A stretch of 64,000 nucleotides of DNA. It comes from Pontibaca salina (GTDB lineage Bacteria; Pseudomonadota; Alphaproteobacteria; Rhodobacterales; Rhodobacteraceae). Made by a program: the position numbers and the translations under genes. How positions within the stretch are numbered: position 1 is the stretch's first letter; every line of letters starts with the position of its first letter. The DNA is taken from positions 1-64,000 of the forward strand of contig NZ_JAEIJD010000002.1 of the NCBI RefSeq assembly GCF_016307205.1, in the 5' to 3' direction. Of this stretch, positions 52,089-63,198 are shown piece after piece. The notes beneath the pieces were generated by a model. That model saw nothing but the letters and a program-made list of their open reading frames with translations. It was not told where the DNA came from and ran no database searches.

Positions 52089-52328
52089 TGCTGTCCCTTC
52101 CCGTCGCGACATAGCCGGTTTGGGAACTTATCCTGACCCTCGTCGGGCAAGTCCAGCGGGCGATCACCCCTTCGGCTTCATGGTGAGTGCGAGGCGGGTC
52201 AAGCCGCATCACATGGGCTATCATCCCGTAACTAGGTTTGTGGATGTTTTCCGTTGCGGTCAAGCATTTATCCGGGTGGAGTGACGGCGGGCTGCGCGCA
52301 ATGCGATGCTGCAATAGGTGCCGTGATC

Positions 52329-52360
52329 GCATCGCCCGCGGACTAATGCGCGGGCGATGC
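52329..52360 (-). terminator. Strong hairpin after ppaC
   Basis: gcatcgcccgc (52329-52339) and gcgggcgatgc (52350-52360) form a perfect 11-base stem with a 10-base loop, 7 bases beyond the ppaC stop on its strand. No T run follows, but the stem is very GC-rich. Confidence 0.65.
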
Positions 52361-52367
52361 CTTGACC

Positions 52368-53288
52368 TCAGACCTTGAGGTGGGGGATGATCTGCTTCTT
52401 GCGGCTGACGACACCGGGCAGAACCACCGTGTCAGTCTCAGAACTCACCCCAAAGCTGATGTCGGCGCAGCTGCGTACCGCATCATTGGGGATCAGCAAG
52501 GTGGACTCTTCGTTCAGGATATCGACCACGAATAGCAGCACCTGGTCGACGTCATCCTCGGCAGCAACGGCGCTCATTGCCTGCATCAGGGCGTCTTTGC
52601 GTTCAAGCACGGTCTTGGGCGCAGTGGTTTCCAGAACCGAGACACGAAACTTTGTGCCAGCGACCTCATATTCCTTAGAGTCCATGCGCAGCAATTCAGC
52701 GTCGGAAAAGCGCGAAACATCGGATTTTGCCGCAAACATCTGCGCCGCGTATTCGGCCACATCCACGCCCAGATCGGCAGCCAGTTTCTCGGCCACGTCC
52801 TTGTCATGTTGGGTTGTGGTGGGCGAGCGGTAATGCAGCGTGTCGGACAAGATACATGTCAGCATCGCGCCTTTTATCGATTGCGGCATCTTGTCCATGT
52901 CCGCACCGATCAGATCGTACATGATCGTGGCGGTGCAGGCGAGTGGACGAATGGTGATGTCGATCGCGCCCTTGGTCTCAAGACCGCCGACCAGTTTATG
53001 GTGGTCGATGATAGCCTGCACGTCTGCGCCGTTAATATTGGCGGGCAATTCAGCTGGATTGTTGGTGTCGACAATCACGCAGGGCGCATCGTCAGCCACG
53101 TCCGAGATGATTTCGGGCTTGTCCAGGCCCCAATGATTCAGCATGAAGGCGGCTTCGGTATTGGGTTCACCCAGCAGCACCGGTTTTGCAGGGGTACCCT
53201 TGATTTCGCTCAGATACCACGCCCAGATCAGCGGCGAGCCGACGGAATCGGTGTCGGGGGATTTATGGCCAAAAATTTGAATCGTCAT
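52368..53288 (-). CDS. ppaC: Manganese-dependent inorganic pyrophosphatase
   Basis: A 306-residue family II pyrophosphatase hydrolysing pyrophosphate to phosphate. DHH-type motifs are visible: FGHKSPDTDSVGS at the N terminus, VDTNNPAELP, IDHHKLVGG, and at the C-terminal domain SRKKQIIPHL. Length is standard. The start at MTIQIFG (53288) excludes an upstream extension that lacks family similarity. Family II enzymes are cytoplasmic and Mn-activated. It is monocistronic and divergent from the DUF2161 gene. Confidence 0.96.
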   Translation of the reverse strand: MTIQIFGHKSPDTDSVGSPLIWAWYLSEIKGTPAKPVLLGEPNTEAAFMLNHWGLDKPEIISDVADDAPCVIVDTNNPAELPANINGADVQAIIDHHKLVGGLETKGAIDITIRPLACTATIMYDLIGADMDKMPQSIKGAMLTCILSDTLHYRSPTTTQHDKDVAEKLAADLGVDVAEYAAQMFAAKSDVSRFSDAELLRMDSKEYEVAGTKFRVSVLETTAPKTVLERKDALMQAMSAVAAEDDVDQVLLFVVDILNEESTLLIPNDAVRSCADISFGVSSETDTVVLPGVVSRKKQIIPHLKV

Positions 53289-53397
53289 GAGGATGTCCTG
53301 TATGCGGGGGCGATTTGCGCGTCTTATAGAAAAGCGGCCCGGCAATGTCACGTAAGGCGGCGGGGTAAATTGAACGCGGGGCGCCGCGTTGACTAAC

Positions 53398-54081
53398 ATG
53401 CGCGCGATGATGCGCGAACAAGATCTTTATGCACCGGTTAAGATGCTGCTGGAAGGGCAGGGCTATACTGTCAAGGGCGAGGTCGGCAGCGCCGACATCG
53501 TGGCGCGACGTGGCGATGAGCCGCCGGTAATTGTCGAGTTGAAGCTACGCTTTTCGCTGGCGTTATTCCATCAGGCGGTGGCCCGTTTGGCGATCACCGA
53601 TGTAGTTTACATTGCAGTGTGTCGGCCCGGCGGGCGCACCGCGCGGCGGACGCTGCGCGACAATCTGGCCCTGTGCCGACGTCTGGGGCTGGGGCTGATC
53701 ACTCTAAGCGCGGATGGTCGCGCAGAAGTGCAATGCGACCCAGGGCCATATGCACCGCGTAAATCGAACCCGCGACGCGCCCGGCTGCTGCGCGAATTTG
53801 AGAGGCTAAAGGGGGACCCAAATACTGGGGGATCGACGCGGCGGGGCATTGTCACGGTTTATCGTCAGGATGCGTTGGCCTGCGCGGTGCATCTGGCGCA
53901 GAACGGGGCCAGCAAAGGCGCTGATGTTGCCCGAGCCACAGGCGTTGCGCGCGCGACCCGGATCATGTCCGACAACCATTATGGCTGGTTTCAACGGGTT
54001 CGGACCGGCATCTACGACCTGACTAAATCGGGCCAGACCGGCCTTGCTTACCATGGTTGCAAGCACTTGCAGGCACGATGA
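53398..54081 (+). CDS. DUF2161 protein with PD-(D/E)XK nuclease-like fold
   Basis: A 227-residue protein of DUF2161, predicted to have a PD-(D/E)XK fold: SADIVARRGDEPPVIVELKLRFS provides Asp and the Glu-x-Lys pair (ELK). The C-terminal part (ARATGVARATRIMSDNHYGWFQRVRTGIYDLT) looks like a winged helix. No signal peptide. The role, possibly DNA handling, is unknown. The start is uncertain among ATGs at 53398, 53407 and 53410 and a TTG at 53389; none has a clear ribosome binding site. It lies just upstream of the groES promoter region. Confidence 0.78.
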   Translation: MRAMMREQDLYAPVKMLLEGQGYTVKGEVGSADIVARRGDEPPVIVELKLRFSLALFHQAVARLAITDVVYIAVCRPGGRTARRTLRDNLALCRRLGLGLITLSADGRAEVQCDPGPYAPRKSNPRRARLLREFERLKGDPNTGGSTRRGIVTVYRQDALACAVHLAQNGASKGADVARATGVARATRIMSDNHYGWFQRVRTGIYDLTKSGQTGLAYHGCKHLQAR

Positions 54082-54102
54082 AAAACTTCAGCAACATGAT
54101 AC

Positions 54103-54131
54103 TTGACAGAGAGCAAAAGGTCTCTTACCTC
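54103..54131 (+). promoter_or_regulatory. Predicted groESL promoter
   Basis: ttgaca (54103-54108), a 17-base spacer and tacctc (54126-54131) make a fair -35 with a weak -10. It lies just ahead of the CIRCE-like element. A sigma-32 type promoter overlapping the same bases (cttgac followed by tctt acct) cannot be excluded. Confidence 0.5.
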
Positions 54132-54138
54132 TGCATCG

Positions 54139-54165
54139 TTATCACTCGACTGGGTTGAGTGATAG
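54139..54165 (+). promoter_or_regulatory. CIRCE operator (HrcA site)
   Basis: ttatcactc-N9-gagtgatag is a near match to the consensus ttagcactc-N9-gagtgctaa, with arms of nine bases and the exact 9-base spacing. It lies 63 bases before groES. It indicates HrcA repression that is relieved by heat shock; hrcA itself is not in the window. Confidence 0.9.
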
Positions 54166-54227
54166 CGGCCCTTCGCTCGGCGGAGGGCCACCCAGTATCA
54201 ACCTTTGAGCTGTAAGGAGCTGCAAAG

Positions 54228-54539
54228 ATGGCATTCACACCACTTCACGACCGTGTGCTGGTCCGCCGCGTGGAAGAAGAAGAGAAAACCGCTGGCGGGC
54301 TGATCATCCCCGATAGCGCCAAGGAAAAGCCCGCCGAGGGCATCGTCGTTTCGGTCGGCGCGGGTGCGCGCAATGACAGCGGCGAGCGGATCACGCCCGA
54401 CGTCAAGGAAGGCGACCGCATCCTGTTCGGCAAATGGTCTGGCACCGAGGTTACCATCGACGGTGAAGAGATGCTGATCATGAAAGAAAGCGACATCATG
54501 GGCATCATCGGGGCTGACAAGGCTGCCAAGGCCGCCTGA
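54228..54539 (+). CDS. groES: Co-chaperonin GroES
   Basis: A 103-residue co-chaperonin that caps GroEL. Conserved features are [36 protein letters not shown] (mobile loop) and [17 protein letters not shown]. aaggagctgc precedes the ATG. The 5' region carries the CIRCE element and a stem ggccct/agggcc. It is 54 bases upstream of groEL and co-transcribed with it. Confidence 0.99.
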   Translation: MAFTPLHDRVLVRRVEEEEKTAGGLIIPDSAKEKPAEGIVVSVGAGARNDSGERITPDVKEGDRILFGKWSGTEVTIDGEEMLIMKESDIMGIIGADKAAKAA

Positions 54540-54569
54540 ACGCTGCCCGCTGCATGTTCCCGTAACTAA

Positions 54570-56246
<1,677 letters not shown>

Positions 56247-56308
56247 GCCGACCAGGCGTGGCAGTAAGCATCCGGCAACGGGAGCTGACCGCCACACCGC
56301 CAAAATTC

Positions 56309-56339
56309 GGGGTCGCCCTTGCCGGGCGGCCCCTTTTTT
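56309..56339 (+). terminator. Rho-independent terminator after groEL
   Basis: ggggtcgccc (56309-56318) pairs with gggcggcccc (56324-56333), 10 pairs with one G-T, loop ttgcc, followed by six T. It lies about 60 bases after the groEL stop. Confidence 0.9.
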
Positions 56340-56454
56340 GTGAGTTGAGCTGATTAGAAAAACGTGCCCGAGGTACTCACCGTTCTATAAAGTGTTGCCG
56401 GAGCGATCACTCTGCCATCTTCCCCTCACCGCGCAGAAGGTTTATCTGGCCGGC

Positions 56455-57234
56455 ATGAAGTGGCTGTTTCCGATATTTCTGCTTTGGCCCGTCGTCGCGC
56501 GGGCCGATTGCGTTGTGCTGTTGCATGGTTTGGCACGCACAGACACGTCCTTTGCCATCATGGAACAAGTCCTGGAAGCACGCGGCTATCAAGTGGTCCG
56601 GCCAAGTTATCCTTCGACCGATCTACCGATTCCCGATCTCGCCGAACAAACGCTGCCTGCCGCCGTGTCTCAGTGTCGAAGCGCGCCGGTGCATTTCGTC
56701 AGTCACTCGATGGGTGGCATCTTGATCCGGCTCTGGCTGCGCGATCAGAGCCCGGATTACTTGGGCCGGGTGGTGATGCTGGGGCCGCCCAATCAGGGCA
56801 GCCAGTTGGTTGACCGCCTTGGCGATTGGGAGGTGTTCGGCCTGTTGCACGGCCCGGCGGGCATGCAATTGGGCACCGGGCCTGAAAGTGTGCCATTGAA
56901 CCTGCCACCGGTGGATTTCCCGTTGGGGGTAATTGCCGGCACTATGTCCCTAAACCCGGTGTTTTCCTCGATGATAGATGGGCAGGATGACGGCAAGGTT
57001 TCGGTCGCCTCGACCTTTGTTGAGGGCATGACCGATCACATCACGCTACCGGTGACCCATACTTTCATGATGAACAACCCTCGCGTGATCGCAGAAGCCG
57101 TCTATTTTATCGAGAACGGACGTTTCAACCCTGACATCTCCTGGCTGGATGCGCTGTTTGGCCGTGTTAATACGAACTGTGCGCCGGGCGAAGATGAATG
57201 CTCATCAAAAGCCCGGATGGGGGGTGCGCAATGA
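56455..57234 (+). CDS. Secreted or membrane-anchored alpha/beta hydrolase
   Basis: A 259-residue protein starting [18 protein letters not shown], a Sec signal with an ARA-D cleavage site. The alpha/beta-hydrolase core has the oxyanion-hole [10 protein letters not shown] and nucleophile elbow SHSMGG with Ser85; the catalytic His is likely in VTHTFMM. It resembles lipase-like or acetyltransferase/hydrolase YpfH types, substrate unknown. It overlaps the phnM-like gene as ATGA, so the two are translationally coupled. Confidence 0.85.
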   Translation: MKWLFPIFLLWPVVARADCVVLLHGLARTDTSFAIMEQVLEARGYQVVRPSYPSTDLPIPDLAEQTLPAAVSQCRSAPVHFVSHSMGGILIRLWLRDQSPDYLGRVVMLGPPNQGSQLVDRLGDWEVFGLLHGPAGMQLGTGPESVPLNLPPVDFPLGVIAGTMSLNPVFSSMIDGQDDGKVSVASTFVEGMTDHITLPVTHTFMMNNPRVIAEAVYFIENGRFNPDISWLDALFGRVNTNCAPGEDECSSKARMGGAQ

Positions 57235-58391
57235 GTGCGCTTGCGTTGGATCTGGAGGGCGCCGAGGTCCTGCTGCCCGGTGCCGGGCTGGTGCGCACCC
57301 GGCTGTCGCTGGCTGAAGGTGTCATAACGTCCCACAGCTCTGGACGGGCGGTCGACCTGAGCGGTTATCGCATTGTACCGGGAATCGTCGATCTGCATGG
57401 TGACGGGTTCGAGCGCCACGTCGCGTCGCGCCGTGGCGCAGTGAAAGACGCTGCCGACGGGGTCATCGCAACCGAGGCGGAATTGGCCGTCAACGGGATC
57501 ACCACGGCAGTATTGGCGCAGTTCCACAGTTGGGAAGGCGGGGTGCGCAGCCCTGAATTTGCCGACCGTGTCATGCGGGCCATTGCCCGGGTGCGGGGCG
57601 ACCTTGCCACCGATCTGATCCCGCAACTACGCTTCGAGATACATTTGCTCGGGGATTACCAGCGCCTGCCGCAATTGTTGCAAGAGTGGGGGGTGCATTA
57701 TCTGGTGTTCAACGATCATCTGCCCCATGCAAGGCTGGCCGACGGGCGCAAGCCACCGCGGCTGGCCGGTCAGGCGTTGCGGGCCGGGCGCAACCCCGAG
57801 CGCCATCTGGAACTGATGCAGCGCATGCACGCGCAGCGCTCCGAGGTTCCGGCGGCGCTGGATCGGTTGACGAAAATTCTCGCCGTCCAAGGCGTTCACA
57901 TGGGCAGCCATGATGATACCACTGCGCAGGGGCGTAACGACTGGAGCGCACGCGGCGTGCGCATCTCCGAGTTCCCCGAGACTGTCGAGGCGGCGACGGC
58001 AGCGCGTGAGGGGGGCGACTCGATCATTTTGGGCGCGCCGAATGTGGTGCGGGGTGGGTCGCATAACTCCAATGTCAGCGCGCAGGATCTGATCGAACAC
58101 GGATTGTGCGACGCGCTGGCGTCGGATTATCACTATCCATCGCCCCGGCGCGCGGCGCTGCTGCTGGTAGAGCGTGGCATTTGCGATTTCGAGACAGCTT
58201 GGGGGCTGGTCTCGTCGGGTCCGGCGCAGGTGCTGGGGCTGCAGGACCGGGGCGCGTTGCTGCCGGGAATGCGCGCTGATCTTGCGATTTTGGATGCCGC
58301 AACCGGTCGTGTCGCGGCGGTGATGGCGGCCGGCACCTTCACCTATCTTTCCGGTGCCATCGGGGCGCGGTTTATGGCGGTCGGCCCCTGA
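57231..58391 (+). CDS. phnM: PhnM-like amidohydrolase (ribose methylphosphonate triphosphate diphosphatase)
   Basis: A 386-residue amidohydrolase. [19 protein letters not shown] is the PhnM metal-binding start, followed by [16 protein letters not shown] and SDYHYPSP, all characteristic of PhnM, which removes pyrophosphate from alpha-D-ribose 1-methylphosphonate 5-triphosphate in C-P lyase metabolism. No other phn gene is in the window, so the assignment of that exact reaction is weaker than the family call. Start at 57231 overlaps the hydrolase stop. Confidence 0.88.
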   Translation: MSALALDLEGAEVLLPGAGLVRTRLSLAEGVITSHSSGRAVDLSGYRIVPGIVDLHGDGFERHVASRRGAVKDAADGVIATEAELAVNGITTAVLAQFHSWEGGVRSPEFADRVMRAIARVRGDLATDLIPQLRFEIHLLGDYQRLPQLLQEWGVHYLVFNDHLPHARLADGRKPPRLAGQALRAGRNPERHLELMQRMHAQRSEVPAALDRLTKILAVQGVHMGSHDDTTAQGRNDWSARGVRISEFPETVEAATAAREGGDSIILGAPNVVRGGSHNSNVSAQDLIEHGLCDALASDYHYPSPRRAALLLVERGICDFETAWGLVSSGPAQVLGLQDRGALLPGMRADLAILDAATGRVAAVMAAGTFTYLSGAIGARFMAVGP

Positions 58392-58401
58392 TCGCGTGGC
58401 C

Positions 58402-59325
58402 TCACACCCGGAACAGGCTCAATCCGGCCACCCCCAGCGTCAGGAAGAGCAGAACCGCCCAGAGCCGCCAGAGCATGACCACGGCGGCGTCGATCTCGTC
58501 CGGGCCAATATCGTGGCGCCCGCGATGATTGACCCAAGGCAGTGCCAGCATGGTGCCATGATAGCCGCGGGGACCGGCCAGCGCGACATCTAGCGCGCGG
58601 GCTATAGCGGCCTCGGGCCAGCCTGCATTGGGCGAGCGGTGCGCACGCGCGTCCTTGACGATGGCGGGCCACTCCCGCATCTGACCTGAAAGCGCCGCGA
58701 GGATCAGGCCGGTTAGCCGCGCCGGGATCAGGTTCAACAGGTCGTCAAGCCGTGCCGCCGCCCAACCAAAACGTTCATGGCGTGGCGTGCGATAGCCGAT
58801 CATGCTGTCGGCGGTGTTGATTGCCTTATAAATTAACATCCCCGGCAGCCCACCGACGAGGAACCAGAAGGCCGGCGCAACCACCCCGTCGGATAGGTTT
58901 TCGGCAGCGCTTTCGATCGCGGCGCGTGCCACTTGCGATGCATCCATATGTTGGCAGTCCCGGCTGACGATTCGCGTCACCATCACGCGCCCGTCACCCG
59001 TCGACAGCCGCAATCCGGCGCTCACGTCTTGCACATGCTGCACCAACGAGCGTTGTGCCAATAGCATTGCGGCGATGACTGTCTCGACCAGCGGCCCGGC
59101 AAGTGAGAGAGTCCACCCCACCGCCAGCGCTGCGCCCATCAAGACGCCCGCCGTCAAGACCCCCATAACGCGCAAATATTTGCCGCGGTTCAAGTGGCGA
59201 TCCAGCGCGGCCACCGCCCGGCCCATCAAGACCGCCGGATGCGGAGCGCGGGACCAAAGCCATCGTGGCTCGCCGAGGGCGGCGTCCAGCATAAGTGCTA
59301 TCACGAGAATCAGGGAATGTGTCAT
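58402..59325 (-). CDS. cbiB: Adenosylcobinamide-phosphate synthase
   Basis: A 307-residue inner-membrane protein (CbiB/CobD) that attaches aminopropanol phosphate to adenosylcobyric acid in B12 synthesis. [89 protein letters not shown] are diagnostic. There are about four hydrophobic segments. It is a solitary cobalamin gene here, convergent with phnM and with the stop 10 bases away. Confidence 0.95.
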   Translation of the reverse strand: MTHSLILVIALMLDAALGEPRWLWSRAPHPAVLMGRAVAALDRHLNRGKYLRVMGVLTAGVLMGAALAVGWTLSLAGPLVETVIAAMLLAQRSLVQHVQDVSAGLRLSTGDGRVMVTRIVSRDCQHMDASQVARAAIESAAENLSDGVVAPAFWFLVGGLPGMLIYKAINTADSMIGYRTPRHERFGWAAARLDDLLNLIPARLTGLILAALSGQMREWPAIVKDARAHRSPNAGWPEAAIARALDVALAGPRGYHGTMLALPWVNHRGRHDIGPDEIDAAVVMLWRLWAVLLFLTLGVAGLSLFRV

Positions 59326-59555
59326 TCGGAACTGTTGCCTGGCATTTTAAGGGTAGGCAGGGTCAAAGAGCTTGTGATGATAATCGGCACCCGCCAAGCT
59401 GGCCTGTTTCAAGCGCGTTGTCGCTGAGTTTATAAGGATTGCACACGTCTAAGATGTATCTTTCTCGCGTTTAAGGTTTGTTAACACTTTCGGCACATCA
59501 CACATAAAGGATGAGAGACGCTCAGTCGATTTCGCAATATGAGTCCGGTGGATCA

Positions 59556-59915
59556 ATGCAAGTTCTAATTGTGGAAAGCGAACCCGAACTGGGCCGCTTA
59601 TGGCAACGTCACCTTGAACGGCAAGGGGCGCAAGTCACACTTGTGCACAACCAGGAAAACGCGATTCAGGCGCTTTATAAAGGCGATTTCCAGATCATCG
59701 TTCTGGATCTGGTGCTTGAGGAGGGCAGCGCGCTGGCGGTGGCGGATTTCGCCAGCTATCGGCGCCCCGGTGCGCGGGTGATCTTTGTCACCAACACGAC
59801 CTTTTTTTCCGACGGATCGATCTTCGCCCATTTCGCCAATGCTTGCGCCTATGTCCAGAGCGAGACTCCGCCCGAAGACTTGGCCGCGATGGTCAAACAT
59901 TACGCCGCGCGCTGA
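59556..59915 (+). CDS. Receiver-only response regulator (atypical)
   Basis: A 119-residue CheY-like receiver domain alone. The phospho-acceptor is Asp51 in IIVLDLVL; the acidic pocket is Glu7/Glu9, and the switch Thr is in FVTNTT, but the conserved Lys near the end (FLxKP) is replaced in ACAYVQSETPPEDL. It is therefore likely a degenerate or signal-relay receiver. No kinase is nearby. I start at 59556 (MQVLIVESE) rather than the longer frame from 59511. It overlaps the convergent GST-like gene by 16 bases. Confidence 0.8.
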   Translation: MQVLIVESEPELGRLWQRHLERQGAQVTLVHNQENAIQALYKGDFQIIVLDLVLEEGSALAVADFASYRRPGARVIFVTNTTFFSDGSIFAHFANACAYVQSETPPEDLAAMVKHYAAR

Positions 59916-60886
59916 TCGCGCCCATGCGGCGCGTCAAAATCGATCACCGGGTTGATCGGAATGATGCGGTGTGGATTGATGGTGTCATGGCTGTGATGAT
60001 AGTGCCGCACGATATGTTGGAGATCGACGGTCTCGGCCACGCCCGGCATTTGATATAATTCCCGGGTAAAACCCCACAGATTGGGATAGTCGGTCAGCCG
60101 TTTCCGGTTGCACTTGAAATGAGTGTGATAGGCGGAATCAAACCGCACCAGCGTTGTGAACAGGCGCCAGTCGGCCTCGGTCAGGCGCGGGCCGGTCAGA
60201 TAGCGGTTTTCTGACAGGATGTGCTCGAGCCAGTCGAGACTGTCGAACAGCACATGTACTGGCGCGTCATAGGCCTCTTGCGTGGTGGCGAACCCGGCCT
60301 TGTAAACGCCGTTGTTGACGGTGTCGTAAACGCGCTCATTCACGCTTTCGATGGCGGCGCGCAGCTGGGCGGGCCAGTAATCGTCGCTATTGCCTGTGAT
60401 ATCGTCAAAGGCCGCATTGAACATGCGGATGATCTCGGAGCTTTCATTGGAAACGATGGTGTTCGTTTCCTTGTCCCACAGGACCGGTACGGTGACGCGC
60501 CCCGTCATATCGGGTTTCGCCCGCAGATAGATGTCGCGCAAATAGTTGCTTGCGTATAGGCTGTCGCCGGTTGCGCCCGGAAAATCGGTGCGGAAGGTCC
60601 AGCCCTCGCCCAGCAAATCGGGATGCACCACCGAGACCCCGATATGCTCGGCCAGCCCCTTGAGGCGGCGGCAGATCAATGTGCGATGCGCCCAGGGGCA
60701 GGCAAGACTAACGTAGAGATGATAGCGCCCCGACTCTGCGGCAAAACCGCCCGTTCCCGTTGGTCCCGGCGCGCCATCGGCAGTGATCCAGTTGCGAAAC
60801 TGCGCCTGTTCACGCTTGAAGGCGCCCCCCGTTTTTTCGGTGTTATCCAATTGGTCTTGCCATATGCCGTCGATCAGCAAACCCAT
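59900..60886 (-). CDS. Glutathionyl-hydroquinone reductase (Xi-class GST)
   Basis: A 328-residue Xi-class glutathione transferase, related to YqjG and Ecm4. The catalytic Cys lies in SLACPWAHRTLICRRLKGL; also typical are LYVSLACPWAH, VPVLWDKETNTIVSNESSEI and RFDSAYHTHFKCN. Xi enzymes reduce glutathionyl-hydroquinones using glutathione. Start 60886 has ggagg 7-8 bases upstream. It overlaps the end of the convergent receiver gene. Confidence 0.93.
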   Translation of the reverse strand: MGLLIDGIWQDQLDNTEKTGGAFKREQAQFRNWITADGAPGPTGTGGFAAESGRYHLYVSLACPWAHRTLICRRLKGLAEHIGVSVVHPDLLGEGWTFRTDFPGATGDSLYASNYLRDIYLRAKPDMTGRVTVPVLWDKETNTIVSNESSEIIRMFNAAFDDITGNSDDYWPAQLRAAIESVNERVYDTVNNGVYKAGFATTQEAYDAPVHVLFDSLDWLEHILSENRYLTGPRLTEADWRLFTTLVRFDSAYHTHFKCNRKRLTDYPNLWGFTRELYQMPGVAETVDLQHIVRHYHHSHDTINPHRIIPINPVIDFDAPHGRDQRAA

Positions 60887-61046
60887 GTCGTGCCCTCCTT
60901 TTTTGCCGTCTATGGTTGGCAAGCTAAGACAGCGTGGCACGATTGCCCAGTCTTGCGGCGCAGTGGCGCTATCATGCAAAATGGTGCTTGATTAAAACCG
61001 GAGATGCGTCACTCTTTCCTTAGTCGGCCACAGGGGAGGGTGCGAA

Positions 61047-61397
61047 ATGACGACCTATCTGCCAAAGGAATTGCAAGAGGGGCTGTGGGAGGCGCGGCTT
61101 GCGACCCTGAAGAAAACCAGCCGCCTGCGCGTGCAAGTGGGCGATGAGTTCTATCCGGTGCTGCGGCTGTGGCGCGAAGGATTCGCAGTTGAAGACGCCA
61201 CAACGCCAAAGCTGCGCGGTCTGGTCGATCTCTATGGAGGCGGCAAGCATCTATATCAGTGCCTGATCGTGGCCAGCGATGCCGAAGCTGGCGAAATGCG
61301 CTATGAATTCAAGCGCAACACCGCCATTGCTGACGCTGCCGCGCTGGATTTCTATAGCGATCCGGATGCGCCGGTAGGATTGTTGACGCACGAATAA
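61047..61397 (+). CDS. Conserved hypothetical protein
   Basis: A 116-residue soluble protein, MTTYLPKELQEGLWEARLAT..., with a beta-rich central section (RLRVQVGDEFYPVLRLWREGFAV, KLRGLVDLYGGGKHLYQCLIVA) that looks somewhat like a PilZ-type barrel but lacks the RxxxR and D/NxSxxG motifs needed for c-di-GMP binding, so I do not assign it. gggaggg lies 6 bases before the ATG, and codon use is normal. It is probably monocistronic. Confidence 0.75.
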   Translation: MTTYLPKELQEGLWEARLATLKKTSRLRVQVGDEFYPVLRLWREGFAVEDATTPKLRGLVDLYGGGKHLYQCLIVASDAEAGEMRYEFKRNTAIADAAALDFYSDPDAPVGLLTHE

Positions 61398-61412
61398 GCG
61401 CGCTGCGGCCGG

Positions 61413-62585
61413 TCATTGCAGATCTGCGAAGGCCGCGCGCAGACGCTCGGCGGCCTGTTCGACCCGCGTGCGCTGCGTGCCGATGTTAAAGCGCAGGAAC
61501 GTCTCGCCGCCGCTTCCGAAGGTGTCGCCGTGATTGGCGGCGATACCGGCATCGCGCTCGACGCGGGCGATGAACTCGGCGGGCTGCATTCCGGTGGCCG
61601 AAAAATCGACCCAGGCCAGAAAGGTCGATTCCAGCCGCATCGAGGTGAGCCCCGGAATATCTGCAATCGCCGCGTCAAAAATCTGCCGGTTGCCATCAAG
61701 ATAGTCCATCAGCGCATCAACCCATTCGGCCCCCTCTGGCGAATAGGCGGCAGTGGCCGCAATCTGGCCCAGCGTATTGGGCGCAAGACTGAGCGCGCTC
61801 ATCCGCGCAGCGAATCGTTTGCGTAGGTCCGGGTCAGGAATGATCACATTGCCGGTGTGCAATCCGGCGATGTTGAAGGTCTTGGAGGGGGCGCTGAGCA
61901 TTAACAGCCGGTCATGAACCGACGCGTCCACGTTCGTCATCGGAATATGGGTCTGCCCGGGAAAGACCAGATCATGATGGATCTCGTCCGACAGCAGAAT
62001 CAGATCATGACGGCGCGCGAAATCGGCCAGCCCCTGCAATTCGTCGCGGGTCCACACCGTTCCGCCCGGATTGTGCGGTGAGCACAGGATCACCATGCGC
62101 TCGGCTCCGGTCATTTGCGCATCGTAGGCGGCGAAATCCATCTCGTAGCGCCCGGCATTATTGACCAGCGGACATTCCACCACCTTGCGCCCTGCGCCTT
62201 TGATGACCCGGGCAAATGCATGATAAACCGGTGTAAACAGCACAATCCCATCGCCGGGATCGGTATAGGTGTCAAGGCACAAGGCAACGCCATTCACCAA
62301 TCCCGTGGTGGTGAAGATCGCCTTGGGGTCAACCTGCCAGCCATGGCGTTGCTCCATCCACCAGCAGATCGCATCGCGATAGGGGGATTCGAGGTCGGCA
62401 TAACCAAAGACCCCCAAATCAGCCTGTTGGCGCAGGGCGTCGCGCACGGTTTTGGGCGCGCGGAAATCCATGTCGGCCACCCACATGGCCAGCCCATCGT
62501 CGGGCGACACGCCGTAAAGCGCCTCCATCTTGTCCCATTTGGTGCTGTGGGTGCCGCGCCGGTCGATGGGCGTGTCGAAATCCAT
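61413..62585 (-). CDS. patB: MalY/PatB-family PLP enzyme (cystathionine beta-lyase-like)
   Basis: A 390-residue fold-type I aminotransferase-like protein. The PLP Lys is in SAPSKTFNIAGL; other marks are DGLAMWVADMDFRAPKTV, FTTTGLVNGVALCLDTYT, HNPGGTVW and LSDEIHHDLVF. This MalY/PatB subgroup has C-S beta-lyase activity, releasing pyruvate, ammonia and a thiol. ggaga precedes the ATG at 62585. It is divergent from def over 93 bases. The precise substrate is not identifiable. Confidence 0.92.
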   Translation of the reverse strand: MDFDTPIDRRGTHSTKWDKMEALYGVSPDDGLAMWVADMDFRAPKTVRDALRQQADLGVFGYADLESPYRDAICWWMEQRHGWQVDPKAIFTTTGLVNGVALCLDTYTDPGDGIVLFTPVYHAFARVIKGAGRKVVECPLVNNAGRYEMDFAAYDAQMTGAERMVILCSPHNPGGTVWTRDELQGLADFARRHDLILLSDEIHHDLVFPGQTHIPMTNVDASVHDRLLMLSAPSKTFNIAGLHTGNVIIPDPDLRKRFAARMSALSLAPNTLGQIAATAAYSPEGAEWVDALMDYLDGNRQIFDAAIADIPGLTSMRLESTFLAWVDFSATGMQPAEFIARVERDAGIAANHGDTFGSGGETFLRFNIGTQRTRVEQAAERLRAAFADLQ

Positions 62586-62678
62586 GGCAGTCTCCTTTGA
62601 TCGCGGCGCAGGCTAGCGCAATGTCAGAGCGGCGCAAGAGGCGTTGCAGCGCGCGCCGCGATCTCCTAAATCAGAGAT

Positions 62679-63197
62679 ATGAAACGCCCGATCCTAATCC
62701 ATCCCGACCCACGCCTGAAAAAGGTCTGCGCCCCCGTGGCCGATCTTGACGATGATCTGCGTCAATTGGCCGATGATATGCTGGTAACCATGTATGACGC
62801 CCCCGGCATCGGTCTGGCGGCTCCGCAGGTTGGCGTGCTGGCGCGGCTGATCGTGTTGGATTGCGTCAAGGAAGAGGGCGCGCCACCGCAGCCTATGATC
62901 ATGTTCAACCCCGAGATCACGGCAGTTTCGGAGGCGACCAACAGCTATGAAGAAGGGTGCCTGTCGATTCCTGACCAATATGCCGAGATCACCCGCCCCT
63001 CCGAGGTGGAAGTGTCTTGGATCGACCGCGACGGGAAACTGCAGAAGGCGGGGTTCGACGGCTTGTGGGCGACCTGTGTGCAGCATGAGATCGACCATCT
63101 GAACGGCAAGCTGTTCATCGATTATCTCACGCCGATGAAGCGCCAGATGATCACCCGGCGGATGCAGAAGCTGAAACGCGAAAAGGCGCGCGCCTAA
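62679..63197 (+). CDS. def: Peptide deformylase
   Basis: A 172-residue deformylase that removes the N-formyl group from nascent proteins. All three motifs are intact: GIGLAAPQVG, EGCLSIP (metal-ligand Cys) and QHEIDHLNG (two His ligands plus catalytic Glu). Length is standard. It begins an operon with the following def-like gene and fmt; the next gene starts 1 base after the stop. No strong ribosome binding site is seen. Confidence 0.98.
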   Translation: MKRPILIHPDPRLKKVCAPVADLDDDLRQLADDMLVTMYDAPGIGLAAPQVGVLARLIVLDCVKEEGAPPQPMIMFNPEITAVSEATNSYEEGCLSIPDQYAEITRPSEVEVSWIDRDGKLQKAGFDGLWATCVQHEIDHLNGKLFIDYLTPMKRQMITRRMQKLKREKARA

Positions 63198-63198
63198 G

